Assembly (NCBI GenBank): GCA_000697475.1 | Contig: JNEU01001148.1 | Location: 1 to 64,000, forward strand | Length of the DNA: 64,000 nucleotides | Source: Lichtheimia corymbifera B2541 | Lineage: Eukaryota; Mucoromycota; Mucoromycetes; Mucorales; Lichtheimiaceae | Direction of reading: 5' to 3' | Shown here: positions 36,516 through 48,724 of the stretch, piece by piece | How positions within the stretch are numbered: the stretch's first letter is position 1 | Layout: every line of letters begins with the position of its first letter | Program-made: the position numbers and the translations under genes | The notes under the pieces: generated by a model | Told to the model about the DNA's origin: nothing | The model's database searches: none | What the model saw: the letters and a program-made list of their open reading frames with translations, nothing else

Positions 36516-37849
36516 TCAAGGCAAGAGGTCACATGGCACTGCTAATCCAACCACATCACCATTGCCATGCCCTATCATTGGAACCTTGGAATACTGGGGC
36601 ATAAACACTCGTCTGAATCTTCCGCTTGCATTGCCGGTGCTTTTATGATATAGCTGATCTGACATGAAAACAATGGATCCAGCAGGTATGCATACAGGTG
36701 TAGCTTCTTGCTCCTTTTCGGGATCACCCAAGAGGATCGTGCCATTATGCTATTTTTTTTCATCCCTCCATCGTCAGCCATCCTGTACTGTAGATGCCAT
36801 TGCCCTTTTTCTTTTCCAGTCTTACTTGATCAACATCATCCAAAGCAATCCAACAAGCTATTGATCTTTCATTCCGCAGTGACCGATCCAAGTACTCGGA
36901 ATCCTATATCCATCGATGATAAGCTGCCATTCTCGACATTGCAACATTGAGTTCAGCTTGCCTGGTGCCATTTAAACTGGGATGTGTCTGATGTCCTTGG
37001 CGGCTTGACAATGAATTGTTCATTCATCTACATACCCACATCGTAAACAAGTGCTCTGTCAACATACAACTCATACCTACCAGATAGACCACATCTTGAT
37101 CCACATGTAATAAGGATGCGGCCCATTTTGCAAGGGACCCAAGTATAAAGCTTGATGCAATGTCGTTATCCAAAATCTGATTTCGTCGCTGTTGATATGC
37201 TAGTGGATTGGTTTTGTAACTAGCCGATTCTGGCGGATCCAAAATGCCGCATGTTAACGGCTCTACACAAAAAAGACAAATTTAGTAGCCCATTCATCGT
37301 TTATCCGCGTGCTGCTGCTGCTGCTGCTGCTGCTGCTCACCAATAACGCATCCATATTCAGTATTAATATCCAGGTCCTCCGATATCAGGTAGTTGACAA
37401 GGGCTTCAGCTTCATTGTAGAGTGCTTCCAATTGCTCATGGGTCAAGGCTGCATTGCAAATGTTGGCATGGCAATCATGGAAAAGAATGGTGCTTGTTGT
37501 TGGGACTTGCCATTGTACAGTATTGTGTAGCCGTGTGTGCCAAAGTGCTCCAAGTGACTTTGTTCCAGAGATACCATATTCCGGAATTATCACCGCGGCG
37601 ACTTGCTTATCACGAAGGAATGACGGAGGACAAAATTGAGCGAGAGAGCGAGAGGAAGAAAACAACGAAACGCGGGGTTAGGTAGATCCTCTTTATGTAT
37701 TATCCGAAGACTAGGATCATCAACATCATCATGATAGATCGAAATAAATAAGTATCACTTACATGACAACGATCACTATTAAAGATCAAGGAAAAGAATG
37801 AGACGATGATGGTTTCTGGTGTGTTGTTTACAGTTTTTGGTTCATTCAT
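36516..37849 (-). CDS. Phytanoyl-CoA dioxygenase-family Fe(II)/2-oxoglutarate oxygenase (PHYHD1-like)
   Basis: Minus strand, six exons: 37763-37849, 37341-37605, 37081-37262, 36962-37027, 36826-36903 and 36516-36749, giving 303 aa (human PHYHD1 291). The iron site is the HxD in KWHQDSEYL, whose His-Gln and Asp come from different exons, and the distal His in LYHKSTGNASGRFRR, whose Arg would bind 2-oxoglutarate. FIVKPPRTSDTSQF and ALDDVDQHNGTILLG are family-typical. The substrate is unknown. Intron 4 is GC-AG (donor GCAAGC), the only choice that rebuilds HQD. The family-like part begins near ALTHEQLEALYNEAEALV; the first exon and the start of exon 2 are less certain. Divergent from ARG1, with 154 bp between start codons. 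Confidence 0.8.
37311..37336. repeat. CTG/CAG trinucleotide tract in an intron
   Basis: About nine CTG units on the plus strand (CAG in the sense of the dioxygenase gene), beginning directly after the GTGAG of its intron 2 donor. Length changes here would alter the intron next to the 5' splice site. Confidence 0.85.
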
Positions 37850-38003
37850 GGTGATGGGGTGATGGGGATATGATATTAAGGTGTCACAGAAATGACACAT
37901 CTCAATGACACATATCTGACTTTGAAGCCCGAAAAAGTTTTAGATATGGAGGGAGAGGGGGGAAACCCGAGCTCTTCCGCTCTTTCAAACAATACAACAA
38001 ACC

Positions 38004-39379
38004 ATGGCTGGTGAAAAAGGAAAAGTTTTGCTCGCATACTCTGGTGGTCTCGATACCTCTTGCATTCTCGCATGGCTCATTGATGAAGGCTATGAAGTCA
38101 TGGCCTATGTCGCTGATGTTGGTCAAGAGGAGGACTTTGAAGCTATTCGTGAAAAGGCCTTGAAGGTCGGCGCCACTAAGGTCTTTGTTGAGGTGAGTTT
38201 GATTGATCCTTCCTCCCACCACCACACAATGATACTGATTCAACCAACGCCATGATAATAGAACCTTAAGGAGGAATTCGTCAAGGAGTTGATCTTCCCT
38301 GCCATCCAAGCTAACGCCATTTACGAATCCGTTTACTTGCTTGGTACCTCTTTGGCTCGTCCTGTTATTGCTCGTAAGCAAATCGAGATTGCTGCCCGTG
38401 AAGGCTGCCAATTTGTTTCCCACGGCTGCACTGGCAAGGGTAACGATCAAGTTCGTTTCGAGTTGGCTTACTATGCTTTGAACCCTGAGATTCAGGTTAT
38501 TGCTCCCTGGAGATTGCCTGGTATGTATGATGATGATTTGGAATATATATAAAAGAGTGAGACTCTCATACATGGTCATGTCTAGTTTTCTTCAACCGTT
38601 TCGCTGGCCGAAAGGATCTTCTTGCTTATGCTGCTGAGAAGGGCATTCCTGTTGTTCAAACCGCTGCCAAGCCTTGGTCCACTGACGAAAACTTGTTCCA
38701 CATTTCTTATGAAGCTGGTATCCTTGAGGATCCCAATGTCACTCCTCCCAAGGATATGTGGAAGTTGACTGTTGATCCTGAGGATGCACCCAACACTCCT
38801 GAGCGTATCACCATCACCTTTGAAAAGGGTATCCCTGTCAAGGTTGTCAACCACAATGATGGCACTGAAGTCACTGAGCCCGTTGAGCTTTTCACTTACC
38901 TCAACACTGTTGCTCGTCGTAACGGTGTCGGTCGTATTGACATTGTCGAATCGCGTTTCATTGGCGTCAAGTCTCGTGGTTGTTACGAGACCCCTGGTGG
39001 CACCATTCTCCGCACTGCCCACAAGGATCTTGAAGGTTTGACCGTCGATGGTCAATTGCGTGCTCTCCGTGACCAAAGCGTCACTATCCCTTACTCTCGC
39101 TGCCTTTACAATGGTCTCTACTTTTCTCCCGAATGCGAGTTCCTTAACCAATCTATTCCTTTGACCCAAACCAATGTCACTGGTGATGTCAAGCTCAAGC
39201 TCTACAAGGGTAACACCACCATCGAAGGCCGTGTTGCTCGTGGCCCTGGTGCTAAGCTTTATGACATGCGTGAATCTTCCATGGATGAGCAAGGTGGTTA
39301 CAATCCCCAGGATGCTGATGGTTTCATCAAGATCCACTCCATCCGCTTGAAAAAGTGGACCCCCGCTGACAAGCAGTAA
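38004..39379 (+). CDS. ARG1: Argininosuccinate synthase
   Basis: Three exons: 38004-38192, 38262-38520 and 38586-39379, giving 413 aa (yeast Arg1 420). It joins citrulline and aspartate with ATP to form argininosuccinate in arginine synthesis. The ATP-pyrophosphatase P-loop AYSGGLDTS is at residues 11-19. Substrate-binding signatures [37 protein letters not shown] and YETPGG follow, and the end [14 protein letters not shown] is usual. The codon use is strongly biased towards C-ending codons, as in highly expressed genes, which also opens a 294-codon antisense frame (38582-39466) that I treat as a shadow. Confidence 0.98.
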
Positions 39380-39827
39380 ATACATCCAAATCAACAAAAA
39401 AGCATCTTCATTTGTATAAAATCGATGGATCCCAAATCTGCATTGTAAAACGGCAATCATGTTCATAGTAATAAAAAAAAACTGCCATCATGTATCAAAG
39501 TATCATGGCTGGTTTATTCAGTGATGGATTAAAGTCATTGGGGTTGTTACACGTAAGAGACGCCACCTCTGTTGTTTCAACATGCAGTGGTGGTGGGCTA
39601 GTAGCCTTCTTTTAATGGCTTTTGAGCACTCATTTACGATATCAGTGATGTGGGTACGTATTCGTAGGTGGGATACTGCATATGCTTTGATATCTACAAT
39701 CCTCATTGATGTTCAATAAGACGTTAAGCGTGTTTGCAGGACCGCGAAGATTGACATTTTTGTGTGTGTAACATCTGCCAGCAGCAGCAAATCTTTTTCA
39801 CTCGTCTCTCTCTATCTCCTCATTCAT
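39380..39827. other. Intergenic, ARG1 to TRM82
   Basis: About 450 bp. ARG1 3' UTR with an AATAAA-like AATAAAAAAA near 39470, then the TRM82 promoter and leader. No gene seen. Confidence 0.5.
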
Positions 39828-41513
39828 ATGGCCGAACACAGAATACCGTTCACAAAACTGGTTCACAGCCCAACCAACTCGCATTTGGCACTCGCCAATG
39901 GCAAACATTTCTTTATTGTCGATTCCTCGTAAGTTGGGTTGGGGGGGGGGTAGCCAACGCAACAGAACACTATCTAAACGATCGATCCCCACGGATAGTA
40001 CGGGCAATGTGCTCAAATCCAACGATGCCAACGATCGCAAGCAAGAGTACATGGATCTCTACCGAAATATGGCATTCAGTCAAGACGGTAGCCTTTTGGC
40101 AAGTGCTGGCGAGGATAAAAAGATCAACGTGTATGATGCCAACGACTGGTCACTCAAGTATTCAAGGTAACATACATCTATTCACAAATATGCATGATTG
40201 ATTCTAAACGTTATTCTAGGAACGCAGTGAAGCGTGTCAATGCCATTCAATTTAACAAGGATGCAAGCAAGATTGTTATTGCTGATAAGTTTGGTGATGT
40301 CTTTTGGTAAGTAAGGCGTAGATCCATATCCACGTTCTTTCCTTTAACGCGACTTCTATGTAGCCACCCTGCTGAAAAGAGTGATGGAGAAGAGGAGAAA
40401 ATGGCACCCATCTTGGGTCATGTCTCTATGATCACGGATATGGTAATACTGGGAAGAAGGGAAAAATGGGGAGGTGATGGTCGACACACACTGACATATT
40501 GCTGGTATAGACTTTGTCTGCGGATGAAAAATACGTGGTTACCGCTGATCGAGACGAACACATTCGTGTGAGCCGATTCCCTAATGGATACAACATTGAG
40601 AGCTTTTGCTTGGCACATACTGAGTAAGTGGATCAAGAATTGGACAAGGATTAGGATTGACATGATCAAAACAGTGTTGTGACATCCGTCAAGGTGGTGC
40701 CCTGGTCAACCGATTTGTTGGTTTCAGCTGGTGGTGATAACACGGTTCGTGTATGGCAATTTGTTCAAGGCAAGGAGATGCAATGCTTCCCTACCAAGGA
40801 ATATATCAGCAAGTACATGCCTGAGGTAAAAAGAGATGGATGATCCGTGATCCATATATTCTAATGTCATGGATATAGGCCACCGATGCAAACTCAAAGG
40901 AGCCTATTGTTTCTCGATTGGTTATTGATAGCAACAAGAAAGTTATTGCGCTGTCATTTGCAAAGTAAGTCTTGTTTGGTTGTCGTGTAGCAGTTCACTC
41001 ACAGAACTTCCAGGATACCTGCCATCTTATTGTTAGGCTGGTCGGATGATAACAAGCTCGTATACAAACAAACGATCGAGACCCAGGCACCCGTGTTGGA
41101 TATTTGCTTTGATCTCAAGGGCTCCTTGTGGGCTTCTTTGGCTCCCACTGGAGATGCTTTGATGGCTATTTTCGAAGGAGATAACGTAAGTGTGTGTGTG
41201 TGGACTATTTTATCCATGTGCAGTATCATTCAATGATGGGTTTTTTTTTCTTTCTTCATTAGTTTGATGCCGTATCAGAAAGCGATCCTCGTCTCAAGCA
41301 AGTGAACGAGATCCAAGTTGGTCTTGGTAAGCTTTGAAAAAAAAATAGATACATGGCACGATGGGATGTCTAATATGAATGATTTGAGTAGTGGACAAGG
41401 AAGTTGAACTCTACAGTATCTTTGGTCTCCGCAAATTGCTTGATCTCCCCGATTATGTGCAAACCCCTGCCGAGCATAAAAAGAACAAGAAGCGGAAGAT
41501 TGCAGCCGAGTGA
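39828..41513 (+). CDS. TRM82: tRNA (guanine-N7) methyltransferase non-catalytic subunit Trm82 (WDR4)
   Basis: Ten exons: 39828-39928, 39999-40166, 40220-40306, 40364-40442, 40511-40623, 40675-40825, 40879-40964, 41014-41185, 41263-41326 and 41392-41513, giving 380 aa. With Trm8 it makes m7G46 in tRNA. WD repeats are readable: FSQDGSLLASAGEDKKINVYD, KFGDVFCHP, LSADEKYVVTADRDEHIRVSRFP and DLLVSAGGDNTVRVWQF. The string TADRDEHIRVSRFP is highly typical of this family. The C-terminus is a basic tail (HKKNKKRKIAAE). All introns are short GT-AG; intron 1 contains an eleven-G run at about 39942. Convergent with the NIPA gene, 110 bp between stops. Confidence 0.94.
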
Positions 41514-41623
41514 ATGCGTTTTCTTTAAATATATAAAAAGTTTTTGAAAATGGTTTTACATGGCAATACCGGGTATCAACAATGATAAGATTAAGGGGGG
41601 ATGTGTGTGTGTGTGTGAGTGTT

Positions 41624-44000
41624 TTAGCTGAGGTCTCTATATTCTGGGTTTTCCTCAATATCCACAAGACGAGTCGAGTTGCGCTTGCTGGAATGGATGG
41701 GCAAAAGTTCACGGTCATCTTCACTGTTGCGTTGCGATGATAACGTGGATGCGGTGGGAATTTCAATCTCGACAGCGTCAGCGTCCGTTTCCATGGTCAA
41801 AGTAGGATCATGTCCACCACCACTACTACTACCACCTCCACTGGTGATAGGATAATGGCTGTTGCTACTACTCGTAACACCACCACCACCACCACTTGCA
41901 GTAGTTGAAGGAGCGGCAGTTGTGCCAGTCAAGCCTGATATCAAGTTACCGAATGCTGAATCACCCCTTCTATGTTGATGAAATCCAAATGTTTGTTGCC
42001 AGGTGGGTGATGATGGTGGTAACTGGATGGGTTGTTTGGAATTACTGGGTGTTGGCACTGGTTCTTCGTTCATGCGATCCACAAGCTGGGAAGTAAGTGA
42101 GATACCCCTGAAAACAGAGCTGCGTCGTTTACGTCCTTCACGTCTATTGCTTGTGGTGTTGGTATTGCTGCTACCAGTAATGCCACTGTTGGTAAGGGTA
42201 TGCCAATCTTCATGGGTCGTGGGTGTAGATGTGGTAAATGCTGCACTGAGACGATTGGTATTCAAAGCATCATGGGATGAGGGTGGCATTGATCGTCGAT
42301 TATTGTATGTAGGATCTGCCGTAAAATGAAGACTGCGTCTGTTGGTTGTTGCTGCTTCTTCATCAATGGTTTGATTCTCAGGAACATAGATGCCTTCATC
42401 TCTAGCTGTTGTACTCGTATCAAAATCAACAAGTGTGTCATCAGCATGAATCGATAGTCCTTGTGGCTGCTTGTTGCGTTTCGAAGTGATAAGGTATACA
42501 CCGAGAAATTCAATTGCACATCCAGTCATAAACCTATCATCATATCAGTACCACCATCACCCCAAGCAATAAAGCGTATCCCTGACACTTACCGCGATGT
42601 TTGATCCATGCTCATATCATCAAAATCGTGGTAGAGTACTGCGCTACCAATAATGGCCGAGATGGTGAAAAGCACAAATTGGGTGGGTATCACTTCAGTC
42701 GAATCGAATCGTTGCAAAGCCTTGTTCAAGTATTTGATTTGCAAAATCGCTGTCATGACCAAGGTGACCATAAGTAGGTAACTCACAGGGTACCTGAGGT
42801 TAATTAAGGTTAGCAAAAAAGTCGTTTACAATCACTCATCCAATGATACATACGCGAACATCTTGAAGAATGTCAAGCTGAGCAATGATGCAACACTCTT
42901 GGTACATAGTACAGTGTATCCACCTTTGTAATCATAGCAATGCATTAATTGATATATGCAAGGCAAAATGGTTGCACGAGGCGCTTACCATAAATAGCGA
43001 CGAGACCAAGGTCAATCATGATGCTACGAGAGCCGTACATGGGAGATAGACCGCTGAGGACAGCAATTGCAATGCCGGTGATAGCAAAATAAATAATGGA
43101 TTGTGTTTGTGTCAAGGCTTCCATGATCAATTCGGGAGAAAGCTGTTTTAAAAACGTGGCATTAGTTTTATTGACAACAGCCTGTTTCATGTTCCTTACC
43201 GCTGTTTCTTGTGCGTTTGAACTCAGAACCACCATAGCAGCGCCGAGCACAGCCAAACATACTCCCAACAAGTCTCGCTTCCGAAACACTTCCTTCAACA
43301 TCAAGGGCGCCAGAATGACATTCGATACGAGTGTGGTAGTCCCCAAGGGTGCAATGGTGGATGCAGGTGCGAAACCATAAGCTACAATGGCCCGTTTAAA
43401 AGTCTTGGCTTTTTGTATCATCCCATTATTCCACTTACCGACAAAATTGCCAACTTCACCAAGCACCATCAAGGATATACCGAGCCACCATAACTTTGAC
43501 TTTAGGTAATCAGAGTCACCCCCGCGTGTTTGTTCTTGTGCCATTGCCATGATGAATTTCTGATGCTCGAGTTCTTCTTCTTCAGAGCGTGGATGATCTT
43601 CGGATGATCGAGGAGAAGAATAACCATCGTCAGGAAAGAAAGTACTGCTTGAATAATTGGATTGTCCAGTCGATATCCACCTTGGAGGCTCGTCCATGTT
43701 TGCAAAATACTTTTGCATTTGGGATTCTTGTATCTTGTTATGCTAATAGAGAAACACACGTCAATATCTCTTCCGTTGCTATGCAACGACGACAACTCAC
43801 TGCAAGCTTTTGGACATTGAGAGCAACCGAGATTAAGACCTAAGAGCGGGGGACATGTTGGAATGACGTCGATTGGCAGCCAGAGCAAAACCTACGTTGC
43901 CACAAACAGAGACGACGACGCCAATGAAGGTATTGAATGCCACATCGTTGTTGTCTTGTGCTGGTGTGGTGGGAGGTGGAGGTGGAGGTTGTTGCTCCAT
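41624..44000 (-). CDS. NIPA-type magnesium transporter
   Basis: Minus strand, eight exons: 43896-44000, 43801-43839, 43439-43742, 43200-43381, 42989-43142, 42854-42923, 42593-42793 and 41624-42533, giving 654 aa. NIPA (DUF803) proteins are EamA-like membrane carriers linked to Mg2+ uptake. About nine membrane segments are visible, beginning FIGVVVSVCGNVLISVALNVQK, then [31 protein letters not shown], family-typical, and ending GCAIEFLGVYLITS. The first cytosolic loop carries a Ser/Glu-rich insert (about residues 65-125). The C-terminal 300 residues are a low-complexity cytosolic tail, unusual in length for the family. The start at 44000 is the last ATG before the conserved region; an in-frame upstream ATG exists. 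Divergent from the coiled-coil gene. Confidence 0.92.
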
Positions 44001-44407
44001 AACGAGCACGTTGCTGGGCTGATATCCTTCAAAAGAGAGAGAGGGAAAGAGAGGGAAAGGAAGAAGAGCGTATACAGAAACGTGCGGAGCTGGTAGCTTC
44101 CCATGCATCAGTCGAGTGACACAATACTCTTTGGTTACCACGACCAAGGTTGCCCTATTTGACCAAGACCATAAAGACGCACGAGCATCAAATAATCTTT
44201 GTGTCGTATCCATTGGCTCGTATTCAACTTCCCGCCCAGATACTTTTCATTATATTTCTTTTTGCAACCTTTCACCCCTGATCGTCGTGTTTATTTTCGG
44301 TTCTCTTTCTCTTTTTTCTCTCTTTTTTTACGTCCCTTCAAGTGCTGCAACGAGTACTTCATTTCGGAAGCATCCTTTTCCACAACAAACAATAGCCCTG
44401 AGGCACA
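44001..44407. other. Divergent promoter region, NIPA and coiled-coil gene
   Basis: About 400 bp between two start codons. CT-rich tracts read towards each gene: a GA-rich run (44030-44065) for the minus-strand NIPA gene and a TC-rich run (44290-44335) for the plus-strand gene. No gene seen. Confidence 0.6.
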
Positions 44408-46180
44408 ATGAGCGTTCTGGCAGCAGTAGCTTTTCTCAACGGTGATGAAAGCCAACAACAACCATCATCACCCAAACCCGTTGATCAGCCTACGACCACG
44501 ACTACGACGACTACTACTACTCCAACTGCAGCTCCCGTCCCAGCACCTCGTAAACTAGACAATAATGAAAAACCGACAACGGCAGCGGCGATTCAAGAAT
44601 TAAATCGTATTCGTACAGGTGGTGGTGCTGGTGTTGCTTCACTCATGAGCAAGTTTGGTCAAGATACTCCTCCTCCCAAACGATCCATCTCACCCAATAA
44701 ACAACCCCAGCCTATAAGCAAGGCTGCTGCTCCTACACCTCCAAGGACACCTTCTCCTACATCATCCAATCAATCGAGTACTTTTGAAAAGGTTTCTTCT
44801 TCTTCATTATCATCACGTGGTACACCAGCAGCATCTTCTTTGGAACATCGTAGCACAAAGACGACAGCACAAACAAAGATCAGCAGCAACAGCAGTCGTG
44901 TGAATACTCGAACCAACATTGATATGATGATCGAGGAGCTCACCATCATGTATCAGCAATCCCTGGATGAGTGCAAGGAGGCACAACAACAATTACAGCA
45001 ACTCAAATCTGAAGCTGAAACATATGAAACAGATTCCACCAAAGTGCGTGATTACGAGATTCGAGTAGAATATCTTGCACAAAAGCTTGAGCAAGTATCC
45101 GACGAACGTGATGCTTTGGAACAAGAGCTTGCTGGTTATCGTGCCAATCGTAGCAACATTGAGACACCTGTGTCTCCTGTATTCCAACACCGTTTATCCG
45201 ACATCTTTGACAAACGATCATCAGCAGATCAAAACGAGGGTCCACCTGAAAATGATGAAAGCAACAGCGAATTCATGCATGGTTTGCTCGATGCTTATGA
45301 AGAAGAAGAAGAAGAGCAGGAGAATCATGAGGAACAACAAGAACAATCCATGTCACCTGAAGAGCAGATCAAATACTTGCAAGAACAACTCAAGGCCAGT
45401 GACGTTGGAACCAAAATGGCGGTGCAGCAATACCTTGCCGAGCTTGAAAAGGAGCGTACGGAGACCAAGGCCTTAAGGGATGTTGTGCGAAAGCAAGATG
45501 AGTTGATAGCCACGTTGGAAAGCAAAATCAACAACTACAACAACAGTACACCTAGCACCACGCCTGTTGTTTCAAGACCACCACGCAAAGCGAGTCTTGC
45601 TAGTCCAACTTACAAGTCATCCAACAATAATGCAGCACCACCTCTTCCCAACCAAAGCAACGTGGAACGTCAATTACGTGAACAACTTGAATCACAACGT
45701 CTCGAACTTGAAGATAAGCGTGCCCTGTTGACGCAACTCCTGAATGAGCGTGAAGATATTCTCAAAAAGGCCAAAATGAGTGGAAATGGGGGTCGCCCTG
45801 GGGCTTCATCCTTTGATCTACTTGCAGAATTGGCACGTCCACTGGATAATAATGATAATGGCCGCAATACACCTCCACCTACAGCACCTCCACGTGATCC
45901 ATTACCACCTGTACCCAATAATGCAACATCGCCTTCCTCAGGACGTGAATCCATGCCATCCATGCGTGATGATGCTTCATCGGTCACTTCTTGGTCAGCT
46001 GCATCAGCATCTGCATCTGCAGCAGCCGCTGCTGTAGACAAGCACAATGATAGTGTGAATGATTTCGAAGCCATGTATGCCAACTACTTGGATTCCTCAG
46101 AAGATGCCAATGAACATCACTTGTTAGCCTTACGACGTCTTGAAGGTCCAGAACAAAGATCGCCAACTACCACTCATTGA
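44408..46180 (+). CDS. Large coiled-coil protein of unknown function
   Basis: Single exon, 590 aa, start MSVLAAVAFLNGDES. The N-terminal 160 residues are disordered (poly-Thr, Pro and Ser-rich, PAPVPAPRK and TPPRTPSPTSS strings that look like SH3 or WW ligands). Coiled-coil segments lie at about 175-250, 305-380 and 420-460 (for example QQLQQLKSEAETYE and QLREQLESQRLELEDKRALL). An acidic EEEEEEQ stretch sits near 300. Further Pro-rich motifs (PPPTAPPRDPLPPVP) and a polyalanine run lie near the end. I do not recognise a family. A cytoskeletal or polarity scaffold would fit the composition, but that is inference. Convergent with SEC9. Confidence 0.85.
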   Translation: MSVLAAVAFLNGDESQQQPSSPKPVDQPTTTTTTTTTTPTAAPVPAPRKLDNNEKPTTAAAIQELNRIRTGGGAGVASLMSKFGQDTPPPKRSISPNKQPQPISKAAAPTPPRTPSPTSSNQSSTFEKVSSSSLSSRGTPAASSLEHRSTKTTAQTKISSNSSRVNTRTNIDMMIEELTIMYQQSLDECKEAQQQLQQLKSEAETYETDSTKVRDYEIRVEYLAQKLEQVSDERDALEQELAGYRANRSNIETPVSPVFQHRLSDIFDKRSSADQNEGPPENDESNSEFMHGLLDAYEEEEEEQENHEEQQEQSMSPEEQIKYLQEQLKASDVGTKMAVQQYLAELEKERTETKALRDVVRKQDELIATLESKINNYNNSTPSTTPVVSRPPRKASLASPTYKSSNNNAAPPLPNQSNVERQLREQLESQRLELEDKRALLTQLLNEREDILKKAKMSGNGGRPGASSFDLLAELARPLDNNDNGRNTPPPTAPPRDPLPPVPNNATSPSSGRESMPSMRDDASSVTSWSAASASASAAAAAVDKHNDSVNDFEAMYANYLDSSEDANEHHLLALRRLEGPEQRSPTTTH

Positions 46181-46416
46181 TAACTAAACTTGCTGTATAT
46201 TACAACTCCTTCTTTTTCTTGTTCATCTTTTTACTATTTTACACCGTTCCTGAGATCTTTTTTTTTTCTTTTTGTACAGAATCAGTTGTTGCTATCTAGT
46301 AGGCAACAACCATCACCATCTCCCTCACGCTTATTATTCCACCACAACCCAACAAAAAAGAAAAATAAACACAATATCCAATTTTTTTTTATATTCCATA
46401 TGTATAAATCCATCAT

Positions 46417-47500
46417 TTACTTGGTCTTGTTCAATTTGTGAGTAGTAGCGGCCAACTTTTGGGTAAGGGGATCGATCTTGGGATTCAATTTGTCGAGTTG
46501 TCTGTTCTGACTATCAATTTCCTCATTCATGGTCAAGGCCATATTCTTGAGACGTGCAGTGGCACCACCCAACAAGTCCAAGTTTTGATCAATCTCATCC
46601 TCGATAGCATCATCCTCTTCATCGGCTTCAAATTGGTATCTTCGGCGATCCGATTCAGAGCGGCCACGGCTATATCCTGCATTGGCTGATACACGTTCAT
46701 TACGCTTTTGAGCTTGTTCAAGGCGTGCATTGGACTCATATTCAAATTGACGGATACGATCACGTTCTTCCATATGTTCTTGTTGATCACGTTTCAATGC
46801 TTCCAACTCACGTTGCTGACGCTTGTTGCGGGTAAAGGGGTTCTTGACAACAGGGATGAAAATGGATCGGTTTAATTGCTTGAGTTCATCAGCTTGGTTG
46901 GCAGCCCGATCCGAGTAGGCCTTGGAAAGGTCGAGGTTGCGATCCACATTGGCGATTTGAGCTATTCATAAGAGTGAGTTTATGCATCATCCATCCATCG
47001 TTGTTGCTATGATACTTACTGGATTGTTGGCCAAGCATGTTCATGGTATTTGCTGCTGTTTGCTCGGTTTCATGGATCTTTTGAAGAGCATTGCGAGTAC
47101 TAGCAAGGGTATCCTGCTTGACATTACGGATTTGTGTCTTGATATTGCCCACTTCCTCATCCTCCTCTTCTTGTTGTTGTTGAGCAGCATAGCGAGAACC
47201 ACCATACTGATCATCATCATAGCCACCACCATAACGACCACCAGCAGCTCCTCGAGAAGGACGATCACCAAAGAGCTCGTTGCGTTGTTGTGACTCATAT
47301 TCAGCATCATTATGACGAGTGCCGTATCGACCACCACCTCGAGATGGGGCTGGTGAGCTTGAGTAAGACGGAGGATATTCGGATGCTGATGTCGAACTGT
47401 AACTGGCAGCAGGTGTGCTACCGACATCAGAGGATTCAAACGGATTGGTGGAAGCAGATGACTCTGAAGGTGAGCTCTTGTCTTTTTTTCTCCAAAACAT
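46417..47500 (-). CDS. SEC9: Plasma-membrane t-SNARE Sec9/SNAP-25 type (Qb plus Qc)
   Basis: Minus strand, two exons: 47020-47500 and 46417-46961, giving 341 aa. Sec9/SNAP-25 supplies two helices to the exocytic SNARE bundle with Sso-type syntaxin and Snc-type VAMP. A Ser/Pro/Gly-rich leader (about 1-115) precedes the Qb helix (about 120-185: IKTQIRNVKQDTLASTRNAL and HETEQTAANTMNMLGQQS). A charged linker with an Arg/Gln/Glu coiled stretch follows. The Qc helix (DEIDQNLDLLGGATARLKNM, then MNEEIDSQNRQLDKL) has the zero-layer Gln in DSQNRQ. There is no membrane anchor and no palmitoylated Cys cluster, as in yeast Sec9. The intron falls inside the Qb helix and joins cleanly in phase. Confidence 0.92.
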
Positions 47501-48724
47501 GGTGGTTGGGTTGTAGTCGATGCGAGATTTGAAAAAGGAAGGGAAAGAGGTGTCAGAGTATGTATTCCGGCTGAGGATGAAGATTGAATTTATTATTGGC
47601 CATGTTTGTACCTGCCATTTTGGACTCTTCCAACGAGGTTGCTCTATTTTTATATCATGCTTGGCTAAAGCTCACATGACACATCTTTGACAGAAGGCTT
47701 CGCTTTACCATCCATCCATGGTCATTGTATTTTCAAAATTGCCAAAACAAAACATGAATCCTTGGTTTCCATGATTCGCCATTAGCTCGACTTGTCCCTT
47801 TTGAGGATTGCTCTTGAATAAATCTTCTTTGTGTTGACACCAAGTCATATACGTCTATGCTAAGCGTAATCTTGCACTGTATATCACCGGGATTGTGTAC
47901 TCCCCTTGGTCAGAACAAAGTGAAAATGTCCACATCATGGTATCCACCCACGCATAAATCGGAAAGTGAGATCTATGGGTTCGCATCAGAAATCAATGTA
48001 CGTACATAAATCACTACCAATAGCAGCATACCGCCCATACGAGTATGTAGGCCATGAGGCAAGACGATCAGGCCCTATGTTATTCTAAGAGCCAGAGATA
48101 TCACAATGACAATCAACGTAGGAATGGAACCATAAAGGTCACCACATACCTTACAACGTGTATCGCCCATAGAAGATGACCGTTCATCATGCTATTCACA
48201 TCAACTTGGGCTGTCAGCGATCAAAGTGGGCAATGTGCATATGATGGAAGAAAGCGATGTAATGCAAATGTCAACTTTACACGCATAATTGTGGCTCCAA
48301 AAGGTTACACCCTCGTGTGACAGAGAATTTATATACTGAGTCTTTTATTGTCTATATGTATCGAATATCCTAGTCTTGTCCAAAGTGACCTTCGTATTAA
48401 TATGTGGAAGGTTTATTCTTGTGTATGTACAAACGAAGATGTCTAGCTATAGGATTTATTGGTGGAGAAATGCATAATGGATCCTTCCCCTGCCTTCCTG
48501 TAGTAGGATCCGCCTATGGCAGCTCGTATGGAATAGTTCGTTCTTATATAAGGTTGCATAAGATAGCGTTAGCTGTAAACCGTCATATATAAGCATGATG
48601 TGTTGATGTGTTCTTTTCATATTGTATAATAACTCATTCTTCCTTGAATATAATGAATTAAGCTCACAATGAACCATGCTCGTAACAAGCAATGTTGAGG
48701 ATCATCGATCTCAAGCTAACTATC
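47501..48724. other. Intergenic right of SEC9
   Basis: About 1.2 kb. The left end holds the SEC9 promoter. The rest has no supportable gene; open frames are under 80 codons and without domains. It ends where similarity to the other repeat copies begins (about 48725). Confidence 0.5.

Noticed and set aside
38582..39466. 294-codon open frame antisense to ARG1
   Set aside because: It mirrors the biased codon use of a highly expressed gene; no domain, no splice logic of its own.
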